Shown in pieces: positions 45,742-53,439 of a stretch of DNA of 64,000 nt; position 1 is the stretch's first letter, and the number at the start of each line of letters is the position of its first letter. Below the pieces are notes generated by a model, which was given only the letters and a program-made list of their open reading frames with translations, ran no database searches and was not told the origin of the DNA. This stretch comes from Streptomyces sp. MRC013. GTDB taxonomy: Bacteria; Actinomycetota; Actinomycetes; Streptomycetales; Streptomycetaceae. The stretch lies in assembly GCF_023614235.1 (NCBI RefSeq), contig NZ_CP094264.1:558001-622000 (forward strand). The letters run 5' to 3'. The translations under genes were made by a program, and so were the position numbers.

Positions 45742-47016
45742 ATGCCGAATGGAGCAAAGCAAGTGCTGCTCGTCCAGAAGTACGGTGGGTCCTCCCTCCA
45801 GGATGCCGACCGCATAAGAAAGGTCGCCGAGCGAATACTGAAGACGCAGAGAAGTGGGCACGATGTCGTCGTGGTCTGCTCGGCCATGGGCGACACCAGT
45901 GATGACCTGATCGATCTGGCGGAGAAGGTGAGCAGCAAACCGCCGGCCCGCGAGATGGACATGCTGCTCTCCTCCGGAGAACGCGTCTCCAACGCGCTGA
46001 TGGCCATGGCCATCCATGAACTGGGAGGCACCGCTCACTCCCTTTCCGGGACGCAGGCCGGGGTGTTCACCGATGCCGCCCACGGTCGGGCCCGGATCGT
46101 CGACGTGGTACCCGACCGGGTCCGCCGGGTGCTGGATCAGGGGGCGATCGCCCTGGTCGCGGGGTTCCAGGGGATCAGCAGGGACACCCATGACACGACG
46201 ACCCTGGGGCGTGGCGGTTCGGATGTGACGGCGGTCGCGCTGGCCGCGGCGCTCAAAGCCGACACCTGCGAGATCTACACGGACGTCGACGGCGTGTTCT
46301 CCGCCGACCCTCGCATCGTCGACAGTGCGAGACTCCTGAAGACCATCAGCTACGCGGAGATGCTGGAAATGTCAGCCACCGGAGCGAAGGTACTCATGTC
46401 ACGCTGCGTGGAGTACGCCCGCCGACATGATGTGGACATCTGCGTTCGCTCCTCCTTTACAGACCATCCAGGAACGCTCGTTTCAAATTCGGTGGAGGAA
46501 GCTGCAGTGGAAGGTTCTTGCGTCTCCGGCGTGACCCACACCCGGTCGATTTGCAAGATTACTCTGGAGGATGTCCCGGCCGATCCTTCTGCGGTGGCGC
46601 AGATATTCGAGTTAATGGCCGCCGCCGGTATATCCCTCGACATGTTGCAGAACATCGGCGCCTCGCCGCGGTCCACGTTGGCGTTCACCGTCCCGGGAGA
46701 AGACGGCCGGCGGACCCTGGAACTCCTGGAGGAGCACCGCGCCCACATCGGTTACGGCCCGGTGCGGTGCGACGGCGGGGTCGGCCAGGTCTCGCTGGTC
46801 GGAGCGGGTATCCGCAGTGAGCCCGGTGTGGTGGCGACGCTGTGCCGGACGCTGGCCGGAATCGGTATCGGCGTGGACCTGATGTCGGTCTCGGAGATCA
46901 GGGTTTCGGCGCTCTGCCCCACCGACCAACTCGACGAGGCGGTGCGGACGTTGCACCGGAGCTTCGGTCTCGACAGCTCCGTTCCGGCGGTCGTCTACGC
47001 GGGGACGGGGCGCTGA
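45742..47016 (+). CDS. Cluster-borne aspartate kinase
   Basis: A 424-residue monofunctional aspartokinase (aspartate to aspartyl phosphate, entry of the threonine/methionine/lysine pathway). It has VQKYGGSSLQDAD at the start, VVCSAMGDTSDDLIDL, the AGFQGISRDTHDTTTLGRGG core and YTDVDGVFSADPRIV, then two ACT domains. In the first ACT domain the usual IDMVVQN-type ligand loop reads LDMLQNIGAS, so feedback inhibition may be weakened; this is inference. Start may be ATG 45742 or GTG 45763, the latter with GGAG at good spacing. It is the first gene of the phosphonate island and probably a paralogue of the housekeeping enzyme. Confidence 0.92.
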   Translation: MPNGAKQVLLVQKYGGSSLQDADRIRKVAERILKTQRSGHDVVVVCSAMGDTSDDLIDLAEKVSSKPPAREMDMLLSSGERVSNALMAMAIHELGGTAHSLSGTQAGVFTDAAHGRARIVDVVPDRVRRVLDQGAIALVAGFQGISRDTHDTTTLGRGGSDVTAVALAAALKADTCEIYTDVDGVFSADPRIVDSARLLKTISYAEMLEMSATGAKVLMSRCVEYARRHDVDICVRSSFTDHPGTLVSNSVEEAAVEGSCVSGVTHTRSICKITLEDVPADPSAVAQIFELMAAAGISLDMLQNIGASPRSTLAFTVPGEDGRRTLELLEEHRAHIGYGPVRCDGGVGQVSLVGAGIRSEPGVVATLCRTLAGIGIGVDLMSVSEIRVSALCPTDQLDEAVRTLHRSFGLDSSVPAVVYAGTGR

Positions 47017-47018
47017 CC

Positions 47019-48356
47019 ATGACACCTGGTGGCACGGGATCCGACACGCTCACCCGCCCCTCGCCCGTTCCGTTACGGCAGGACGACGGCACCGGTACCG
47101 GCATCGGCATCGGCATCGGTGAGGGGACGGCCCTCTACGTCGGTGCGGTGCTCGGAGGCGGGCTGCTGGCCCTCCCGGCCCTCGCGGCACGCGTCGCCGG
47201 GCCCGCCTCGCTGATCGCCTGGGCGGTGATCGTGCTGCTCTGCGTTCCGGTGGCCAGTGCCTTCACGGCGCTGGGAACGCGATATCCGGACGGGGGCGGC
47301 ATCGCCACCTTCGTCACCAAGGCCTTCGGCAGGCGGGCGGCGACACCGGTCGGCTGGAGCTTCTACTTCACGGTGCCCGTGGCGAACTGCTGCGCCTCCT
47401 ACATCGGTGGCGAGTACGTCGCCGGTGCGCTCGGCGGCGGCCGTGCCACGGCCATGGTGTCGGCGGCCGTGATCCTCGTCGTGGCCTACGTCGGCAACTG
47501 GTTCGGGCTGCGCATGTCCGGGCGGATGCAGTTGGCGATGGTCGGGCTGCTGATGCTGGTCCTGCTGACCGCGGTCTTCACCGCACTGCCGCAGACCCGC
47601 GCCGAGAACCTGGAACCGTTCGCCCCGCACGGCTGGCTTGCGGTGGGCGGGGCGATCACCCTGCTCTTCTACTCCTTCGCGGGGTGGGAGGCCGTCACCC
47701 ACCTGTCCGGCGAGTTCTCCGACCCCCGGCGTCAGCTGCCCAGGATCACGGCGCTTTCGGTCGGCGTCGTCGCGGTGGTGTACCTCGGTCTCGCCTTCGC
47801 CTGCGTCGGCGTGCTGGGCCCCGCCATGAACGGTTCGGCGGTGCCGCTGACGATGCTCATGCAGCGCGGCATCGGAGACGCGACGCAGGCCGTCACCGTG
47901 ACCGTCGCGATCCTCCTCTCCTTCGGCACGGTGAACGCCTTCGCCGCCAGCGGAGCCCGGCTCGGCGCCGCGCTGGGACGGGACGGAGGTCTGCCCAAGT
48001 GGTTCGCCAAGGGCGGCGCGGCCGGCGAGGTGCCCCGGCGCAGCCTCGCCGTACTCGCCGCGATCGCCACCCTGGTCATGCTGGTGCTCTCGGTCGCTCC
48101 GGTGGGCGTCGACTCGCTGATGTCGGCGGCGTCCGTCCTGTTCGTCACGGTGTACGTGGCCGGTCTAGCCGCGGCGGTGCGGTTGCTGCGACGGATGAGC
48201 GCGGCCTGGTGCGGCGCCGTGATCGGGTTGATCGCGCTGGTCGGTTCGCTCACCTTCTTCCGCTACTTCCTCCTCCTCCCGGTGCTGTTGGTCGCCCTCG
48301 CCGAGATGTTCCGACTGATTCAACGGAGTCGTGCAGTCGAAAGGACAACGCCATGA
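47019..48356 (+). CDS. APC-superfamily amino-acid transporter (YjeH-like)
   Basis: A 445-residue membrane protein with about 12 helices. It starts after a tail rich in GTGTGIGIGIGEG, then GTALYVGAVLGGGLLALPAL, a conserved APC first helix, VAYVGNWFGLRMSGRMQLAM and FYSFAGWEAVTHLSGEF. The closest functional relatives I can name export neutral amino acids (YjeH). It begins 2 bases after the aspartate kinase stop and overlaps homoserine dehydrogenase. It may export or import an amino-acid precursor or the phosphono amino acid. Confidence 0.85.
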   Translation: MTPGGTGSDTLTRPSPVPLRQDDGTGTGIGIGIGEGTALYVGAVLGGGLLALPALAARVAGPASLIAWAVIVLLCVPVASAFTALGTRYPDGGGIATFVTKAFGRRAATPVGWSFYFTVPVANCCASYIGGEYVAGALGGGRATAMVSAAVILVVAYVGNWFGLRMSGRMQLAMVGLLMLVLLTAVFTALPQTRAENLEPFAPHGWLAVGGAITLLFYSFAGWEAVTHLSGEFSDPRRQLPRITALSVGVVAVVYLGLAFACVGVLGPAMNGSAVPLTMLMQRGIGDATQAVTVTVAILLSFGTVNAFAASGARLGAALGRDGGLPKWFAKGGAAGEVPRRSLAVLAAIATLVMLVLSVAPVGVDSLMSAASVLFVTVYVAGLAAAVRLLRRMSAAWCGAVIGLIALVGSLTFFRYFLLLPVLLVALAEMFRLIQRSRAVERTTP

Positions 48357-49690
48357 ACACCCGGCCTCTGAAAGTAGCCGTACTCGGTTGCGGAGTAGTC
48401 GGCACGAAGGTCGTACGGCTGCTGCACGACAGGCGTTCCGCGCTGGCCGACCGCATGGGCGCGCCCGTCGAGATCGCCGGCGTCGCGGTGCGCGACCTCC
48501 AGCGGCCCAGGGACCTCGGCATCGATCCGGCGCTCCTCACCAACGACCCTCTGGAGCTGGTCAAACGCGATGGCATCGATATCGTCGTCGAACTGCTCGG
48601 GGGCATCGAGCCGGCCCGCTCGCTGATGGTGACGGCGATGGAGCGCGGCGCCTCGGTGGTGAGTGCTAACAAGGCAGTGGTGGCCGAGCACGGGCCCGTC
48701 CTCCACGAGATCGCCGCGCGCCACGGCGTCGACCTGCTCTACGAGGCGTCGGTGGCCGCGGCGATACCCCTGCTGCGTCCGCTGCGCGACTCGCTCGGCG
48801 GTGACGACGTCACCCGTGTCGTCGGCATCGTCAACGGAACCACCAACTACGTCCTGGACCGCATGACGGAGACCGGGAGCGGCCTGGACGCGGCGCTGCG
48901 CGAGGCCATCGAGCGGGGGTACGCCGAGGCCGACCCCACCGCCGACGTGGAGGGAACCGACGCTGCGGCCAAAGCCGTGATCCTGGGCTCGCTCGCGTTC
49001 CACTCCTGGATGTCCCCGACGGACGTGTACCGCGAGGGCATCACCGGGGTGACGGCGGAGGACGTGGCCGACGCCCGGGCCTGCGACTGCGTCGTCAAGT
49101 TGGTCGCCGTGCTGGAGCGGACGGCCGCGCAGGACGAGTTCCTGGTCCGGGTCCAGCCCATGATGGTGCCTCGTACCCACCCGCTCGCCGAGGTGAAGGG
49201 CGCGGACAACGCCGTGCTCATCGAGGCCGCCAGCGCGGGCCGGCTGCTGTTCCGCGGCGCCGGCGCCGGGGGAGCGCCCACCGCCGGCGCGATCGTCGGT
49301 GACGTGGTGACGGCGGCGCGGCGGAGGTTGCTCGGGCAGCACGAGCCCGCCGTCCGCACCACCGTCGCGGACCGTGCCCGTGCCGCGGGAGGGCTGCGCG
49401 GCCGCTACCACCTCCGGGTGCGGGTCGACGGTTCCGCCACGTCACTCGACGACATCGTCTCCGCGCTGCGCCGCAACGAGGTGCGGGTCGGCTCCGTGCG
49501 GCGGCGTCGAACGGCGGGGCCGGACACCTGGGTTCTGGTCACCGAGCCCTGCCGGGAGGCGGACCTGCTCTCCGCCGTGGATTCCCTCAGCGCCCTGCCG
49601 TCGGTGGGCGACGTACCGCGGTTTCTGCGGATCCTCGATTCCGACGGTCAGGAGGTGGTCGATGGCCAGGGCTCCACGGCCGATCGCTGA
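48353..49690 (+). CDS. Cluster-borne homoserine dehydrogenase
   Basis: A 445-residue NAD(P)-dependent enzyme reducing aspartate semialdehyde to homoserine. It has the Rossmann motif VAVLGCGVVGTKVV, SANKAVVAEHGP, YEASVAAAIPLLRPL, VNGTTNYVLDRM and the catalytic-region phrase YAEADPTADVEGTDAAAKAV, plus a C-terminal ACT domain (RYHLRVRVDG). ATG 48353 overlaps the permease stop (ATGA). With the aspartate kinase it covers two of the three steps from aspartate to homoserine; no semialdehyde dehydrogenase or threonine synthase is in the window. An altered role on a phosphonate substrate cannot be excluded. Confidence 0.92.
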   Translation: MNTRPLKVAVLGCGVVGTKVVRLLHDRRSALADRMGAPVEIAGVAVRDLQRPRDLGIDPALLTNDPLELVKRDGIDIVVELLGGIEPARSLMVTAMERGASVVSANKAVVAEHGPVLHEIAARHGVDLLYEASVAAAIPLLRPLRDSLGGDDVTRVVGIVNGTTNYVLDRMTETGSGLDAALREAIERGYAEADPTADVEGTDAAAKAVILGSLAFHSWMSPTDVYREGITGVTAEDVADARACDCVVKLVAVLERTAAQDEFLVRVQPMMVPRTHPLAEVKGADNAVLIEAASAGRLLFRGAGAGGAPTAGAIVGDVVTAARRRLLGQHEPAVRTTVADRARAAGGLRGRYHLRVRVDGSATSLDDIVSALRRNEVRVGSVRRRRTAGPDTWVLVTEPCREADLLSAVDSLSALPSVGDVPRFLRILDSDGQEVVDGQGSTADR

Positions 49691-49716
49691 AGTACCGGGA
49701 CCCCTACGGGAGAATC

Positions 49717-50199
49717 ATGACCATTTCGGGAAATTCCGCGCGACCGTTGGCGGAGAGCGCGGTGGTGGACCCTTTCGCTCTCTACCGCATCGTTGAAGCG
49801 CACACTCCGGACGCCGCCGCCATACGGAGTGCCGCGCTGAACGGCGCACTCAAACTGTTCTCTCCGGTGGTGGCGATCGCGGTGGCCGGAAGCATGCGTT
49901 CGTGCTGGGACGACGAATGCCGGCAACGCCATGCGTTTCTGGGAAGCAAACTGTCCGCGTTCTGCGAACGGGCCGGCCTGGAGATCGGGGCGGCGGACCC
50001 GGAGGCGGCCGTCACGGCCGGGCGCCTGTACGCGGCGTCCACCACCATGCGCATCGAGGGACCGGAGGTCCTGGCGGCCTGTCACGCCGCCCAGGTGGCC
50101 TCGGAACGCGACATCGAACTGCTGACCGTGAGCCGTGCGGCCTACTGCTACCGGGCCATCCACTCGGCCGGAATCCAGGTGGCCATGCGCACACTCTGA
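49717..50199 (+). CDS. Unknown 160-residue protein in the phosphonate cluster
   Basis: A helical, Cys-containing protein (VVDPFALYRIVEAHTPDA, FSPVVAIAVAGSMRSCWDDE, HAFLGSKLSAFCERAGLEIG, VLAACHAAQVASERDIELL) that I cannot place in a family. It starts 26 bases after homoserine dehydrogenase and ends before the 240-base spacer preceding the decarboxylase genes, so it is the last gene of the first block. It has no signal peptide and no membrane segment. Could be an accessory or immunity factor; no function is assigned. Confidence 0.75.
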   Translation: MTISGNSARPLAESAVVDPFALYRIVEAHTPDAAAIRSAALNGALKLFSPVVAIAVAGSMRSCWDDECRQRHAFLGSKLSAFCERAGLEIGAADPEAAVTAGRLYAASTTMRIEGPEVLAACHAAQVASERDIELLTVSRAAYCYRAIHSAGIQVAMRTL

Positions 50200-50253
50200 C
50201 CGTCGTAGGCGGTTTCAACAAGTGCCCCGGCCGCGAAGGCGGCGTCCACGAAA

Positions 50254-50280
50254 GGGCAATCCCGCATCGCTGGATTGCCC
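50254..50280 (+). promoter_or_regulatory. Perfect 9-bp inverted repeat between the two halves of the phosphonate cluster
   Basis: GGGCAATCC (50254-50262) and GGATTGCCC (50272-50280) flank a 9-base spacer, 55 bases after the stop of the 160-residue gene. The following 150 bases are unusually AT-rich for this genome. It could end the first block as a weak terminator or be an operator for a promoter driving the biosynthetic block that starts at 50440. Confidence 0.5.
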
Positions 50281-50439
50281 CTGTGGTATGCCTGGAATTA
50301 CTCGGCGCGCTTTCCTGACTGCTTACCCCAAGATCCTCTTGTGGTCGCTTCATGTTCAGGACATGATTATCGAGCTCAAGGGATCAGAAATCCCTGCGCC
50401 GTTTTCGTCAAAAGCGCGTACCAGACGGGGGTTTCATCT

Positions 50440-50946
50440 GTGAGTTCCACCACGCGAAGCAACGCCTCCGAGGTCGTGATGCGATCGTTCTTTGACCACG
50501 GGTTCATGAGTTTCACGGGTGTCCCGTGCTCGTTGCTCAAGGGGCTTTTCCGGATACTCGAGGATCCTCAGTGCCCCGCCCGTTACCTGCCGGCGCCGAG
50601 AGAGGACAGCGCGGTCGGCGTCGCCTCGGGGCTGACACTGGCCGGCAGCACGACCGTCGTCCTCATGCAGAACTCCGGCCTGGGCTATTCGCTCAACGTC
50701 CTCACCTCGTTCACGCTCGTCTACGACGTCCACCTGCCGCTGGTGGTGAGCTGGCGGGGGCACGACGGCAACGACGCGGTCGAACACGCCGTCATCGGGC
50801 GCGAGTTGACCCGACTGCTCGATGTGTTCCACCTGCCGTGGACGGTCCTCGACCCCGACGCGCCGCAGCAGTCCGTCGACGCCTTCCTCAAGCAGTACGA
50901 CGGCGGCCGGCGCACCGCGGCCCTCATCGTCAAGGAAGGCGTGTGA
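50440..50946 (+). CDS. Phosphonopyruvate decarboxylase, alpha (PYR-domain) subunit
   Basis: A 168-residue TPP-enzyme N-terminal domain: ASEVVMRSFFDHGFMSFTGV, LLKGLFRILEDP, then PAPREDSAVGVASGLTLAG with the cofactor-activating Glu (about residue 55) and LMQNSGLGYSLNVLTSFTLVYD. The phrase with NSG-x-G-x-x-N-x-L-T is typical of phosphonopyruvate and sulfopyruvate decarboxylases. It works with the next gene, which holds the TPP diphosphate-binding half, as a two-chain enzyme turning phosphonopyruvate into phosphonoacetaldehyde. GTG 50440 is the start supported by homology. Confidence 0.9.
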   Translation: MSSTTRSNASEVVMRSFFDHGFMSFTGVPCSLLKGLFRILEDPQCPARYLPAPREDSAVGVASGLTLAGSTTVVLMQNSGLGYSLNVLTSFTLVYDVHLPLVVSWRGHDGNDAVEHAVIGRELTRLLDVFHLPWTVLDPDAPQQSVDAFLKQYDGGRRTAALIVKEGV

Positions 50947-50948
50947 CC

Positions 50949-51506
50949 ATGCTCGACATCCGCGACGCGATCCAAGCCGTCCGGGCCCGTGAACCGTCCG
51001 CGCGGTACGTCACGACCTGCGGCTACATCACCCGGGACGTCTACAACATCGACGACCGGGAGAACAACTTCTACCTCGTCGGCTCCATGGGGATGGCCGC
51101 ACCGATCGGCCTCGGCGTGGCCCTGGCGGACGCCGGCCGACGGGTGGTGGTGCTCGACGGGGACGGCTCCTTCGCCATGAACCTCGGCTGCCTCCCGATG
51201 ATCGCCGAACACCGGCCGGACCTGGTGCACTTCGTCCTGGACAACGGGGCCCACGAGAGCACCGGCGGACAGCGGACGGCGGCGCTCGGCGACCCGGTGT
51301 CGTTGGCCCTCGCCGCCGGATACGCCGCCGCGTACTCGGTGGGCAGCCGCGAGGAACTGGAGGCCCTCGACCTCACCGGCACCCCCGCACTGGTGCACGT
51401 CCGGTGCCGTCCCCGCACGCACGCGGCGGGACGCCGGGTGGCCCTGACCCCGCAGGAGCTCGTCTCCCGCTTCCGAGCGCATCTCGGCGTCCCGGCGCAC
51501 GCCTGA
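50949..51506 (+). CDS. Phosphonopyruvate decarboxylase, beta (TPP-binding) subunit
   Basis: A 185-residue C-terminal TPP-enzyme half: NNFYLVGSMGMAAPIGLGVA, the TPP/Mg motif LDGDGSFAMNLGCLPMIAEH (GDG at residues 71-73) and VLDNGAHESTGGQRTA, the last nearly identical in type to known phosphonopyruvate decarboxylases. It starts 2 bases after the alpha subunit. Decarboxylation makes the unfavourable PEP mutase reaction effectively irreversible, as is usual in phosphonate pathways. Confidence 0.92.
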   Translation: MLDIRDAIQAVRAREPSARYVTTCGYITRDVYNIDDRENNFYLVGSMGMAAPIGLGVALADAGRRVVVLDGDGSFAMNLGCLPMIAEHRPDLVHFVLDNGAHESTGGQRTAALGDPVSLALAAGYAAAYSVGSREELEALDLTGTPALVHVRCRPRTHAAGRRVALTPQELVSRFRAHLGVPAHA

Positions 51507-51517
51507 AGGAGGATCGC

Positions 51518-52525
51518 GTGAAACCCGTACTACTCGACTGCACCCTGCGTGACGGGGGCAACCAGAACGACTGGCAGTTCACCCCGACCGACGTGCGGAC
51601 CATCGTCAGCAGGCTCGACGCGGCGCGCGTCGACGTCATCGAGGTGGGGTACCGCGGCGGCTCGGGAAGCCGAAGCAGCTCGACCGCCGGGCCCACCGCG
51701 CACTGCACCCCCGAGTTCCTCGCGATACTGCCCTCCACCCGCCACGCCGAGTTGGCGGTCATGGTCGTCCCCACGGTCTGCCCCGTCGACGCCATGGACG
51801 ACCTGCCCGACAGCCCGATCTCCATGGTCCGGATAGCCGCGTACCCCTGGAACATCGACGGCGTGCCCGAGTACGTCCGGGCGGCACGCGCCCTGGGACT
51901 GCGGACCACCGTCAACCTCATGGCCGTGAGCTATGCCGACCTTCCGCGACTGGCCGACATCGCGGCGACGGTGCGCACGGAGCTCCCCGACGTGATGTAC
52001 GTGGCCGACTCCTTCGGTTCGCTCACGCCGGACAGCGTGCGCGAACGCATCGAGCTCCTCGCCGACCGGCTGGACCGCCCGATCGGCATCCACGCGCACA
52101 ACAACCTCGGACTGGCCGCCGCCAACGCGCTGGCCGCCATGGAGGCCGGTGCGACCTGGCTGGACGCGTCGCTGTGCGCCATGGCCCGCGGGGCCGGCAA
52201 CCTCGCCACGGAGCAGGCCGCCGCCTTCCTGACGGCGTGGCCGGCCTACGAGACGCACACCGACCTGCCCGCGATCTGCGAGGCCTCCGAGTATGTGGCC
52301 GAACGGGTGCTGCCCCGCCCGATGACCGTGCGCCGCGCCGAGATCGCGGCCGGCGTCAACGACCACCACTACTACTACCAGGGCCGCCTGGAGAAGGCCG
52401 CGGCCCGCCACGGCCTGGACCCGTGGGAGGTCGGCCGTCGGATCGGCGCCGTCCGCCCGCACAAGGTGCTCGACGATGTGATCGAGAGCGTGTGCCACGA
52501 GATGAGTGGAGGACTCCCCGCATGA
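51518..52525 (+). CDS. DRE-TIM aldolase, candidate phosphonoacetaldehyde:oxaloacetate aldolase (RhiG-like)
   Basis: A 335-residue HMGL-like protein with the metal motif LLDCTLRDGGNQNDW (residues 5-19), YVADSFGSLTP and GIHAHNNLGLAAANAL (His192, His194). It is of the 4-hydroxy-2-oxovalerate aldolase type rather than the homocitrate synthase type. The rhizocticin enzyme RhiG, described as an aldolase homologue, joins phosphonoacetaldehyde and oxaloacetate on the way to APPA. Position between the decarboxylase and PEP mutase genes makes the same reaction likely here. GTG 51518 follows AAGGAGGA. The stop overlaps PEP mutase (ATGA). Confidence 0.85.
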   Translation: MKPVLLDCTLRDGGNQNDWQFTPTDVRTIVSRLDAARVDVIEVGYRGGSGSRSSSTAGPTAHCTPEFLAILPSTRHAELAVMVVPTVCPVDAMDDLPDSPISMVRIAAYPWNIDGVPEYVRAARALGLRTTVNLMAVSYADLPRLADIAATVRTELPDVMYVADSFGSLTPDSVRERIELLADRLDRPIGIHAHNNLGLAAANALAAMEAGATWLDASLCAMARGAGNLATEQAAAFLTAWPAYETHTDLPAICEASEYVAERVLPRPMTVRRAEIAAGVNDHHYYYQGRLEKAAARHGLDPWEVGRRIGAVRPHKVLDDVIESVCHEMSGGLPA

Positions 52526-53439
52526 CCACCAGTCAACCGTCCGCACGGTCCAGTGCGGCGCAGGCGCTGCGCGCCGCCCTCGAGTCCCCCGGCCTGGCCC
52601 GGGCCATGGGAGCCCACAACCCGCTGAGCGCACGCCTCGCCGAGGAAGTCGGGTTCGACGTCATCTGGTCCAGCGGCTTGGAGATATCCGCCGCGGCCGG
52701 CGTGCCCGACGCCAACATCCTCGCGATGCCCGAGTGCCTGGAAGCGGCGGCCGGCCTGGCGAACGCCGTCGACCTGCCGGTGCTCGCGGACTGCGACTCC
52801 GGATTCGGCAACGTCAACAACGTCGTCCACATGGTGCGCGCCTACGAGTCCCGCGGGCTCGCCGGGGTCTGCATCGAGGACAAGCGGTTCCCCAAGCTCA
52901 ACAGCTTCGTGGAGGGGGACCAGGAACTCGCCCCGCTCGGCGACTTCGCCGGCAAGGTCAGGGCTGCCACGGAGACCCGGGAGAACCTCGTCGTCGTCGC
53001 ACGCCTGGAAGCGTTGATCTCCGGCAAGGGGATGGCCGAGGCGCTGCGCCGAGCCGAGGTCTACGAACGCGCCGGTGCCGACGCCCTGTTGATCCACTCG
53101 AAGCTCTCAGAGCCGGACGAGGTCTTCGCCTTCCGCGAGGCGTACACCGGTGACCTCCCGGTGGTCGTCGTCCCGACCACCTATCACCACGTCACGGTCG
53201 GCGAGCTGGAGGAGCGCGGCTTCGCCATGGCCATCTACGCCAACCACGCCCTGCGCAGTTCCCTGCGTGCCATGCGGGAGACACTGGGCAGGATCATGCG
53301 GGACGGGACCACCCGCCATGTGGAGGAGAGTCTGGCCTCGCTGAAGGAGATCTTCGACCTCCAGCGGGTGCCGCAGATGCTGGAGCAGCAGGCCCGGTAC
53401 GAAGAGCTGGGCCGCGACCTGGCGGAGGCCGGACGATGA
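52522..53439 (+). CDS. pepM: Phosphoenolpyruvate phosphomutase
   Basis: A 305-residue isocitrate-lyase-superfamily enzyme that forms the C-P bond (PEP to phosphonopyruvate). The diagnostic motif EDK-x5-NS is present as EDKRFPKLNS (residues 119-128), together with DVIWSSGLEISAAAG and ADCDSGFGN with metal-binding Asp residues. This motif separates true mutases from phosphonopyruvate hydrolases and lyases. It is the marker gene of the cluster. It overlaps genes on both sides by 4 bases. Confidence 0.97.
   Translation: MTTSQPSARSSAAQALRAALESPGLARAMGAHNPLSARLAEEVGFDVIWSSGLEISAAAGVPDANILAMPECLEAAAGLANAVDLPVLADCDSGFGNVNNVVHMVRAYESRGLAGVCIEDKRFPKLNSFVEGDQELAPLGDFAGKVRAATETRENLVVVARLEALISGKGMAEALRRAEVYERAGADALLIHSKLSEPDEVFAFREAYTGDLPVVVVPTTYHHVTVGELEERGFAMAIYANHALRSSLRAMRETLGRIMRDGTTRHVEESLASLKEIFDLQRVPQMLEQQARYEELGRDLAEAGR

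Noticed and set aside
49717..50199. Chorismate-mutase-like or other known small enzyme for the 160-residue cluster protein
   Set aside because: Length and helical look were suggestive, but no conserved catalytic residues or motif order of chorismate mutase could be found.
51518..52525. Homocitrate-synthase-like phosphonomethylmalate synthase (FrbC type)
   Set aside because: The motif and length fit the shorter 4-hydroxy-2-oxovalerate aldolase branch (LLDCTLRDGG, no C-terminal regulatory part) better, though phylogeny would be needed to be certain.
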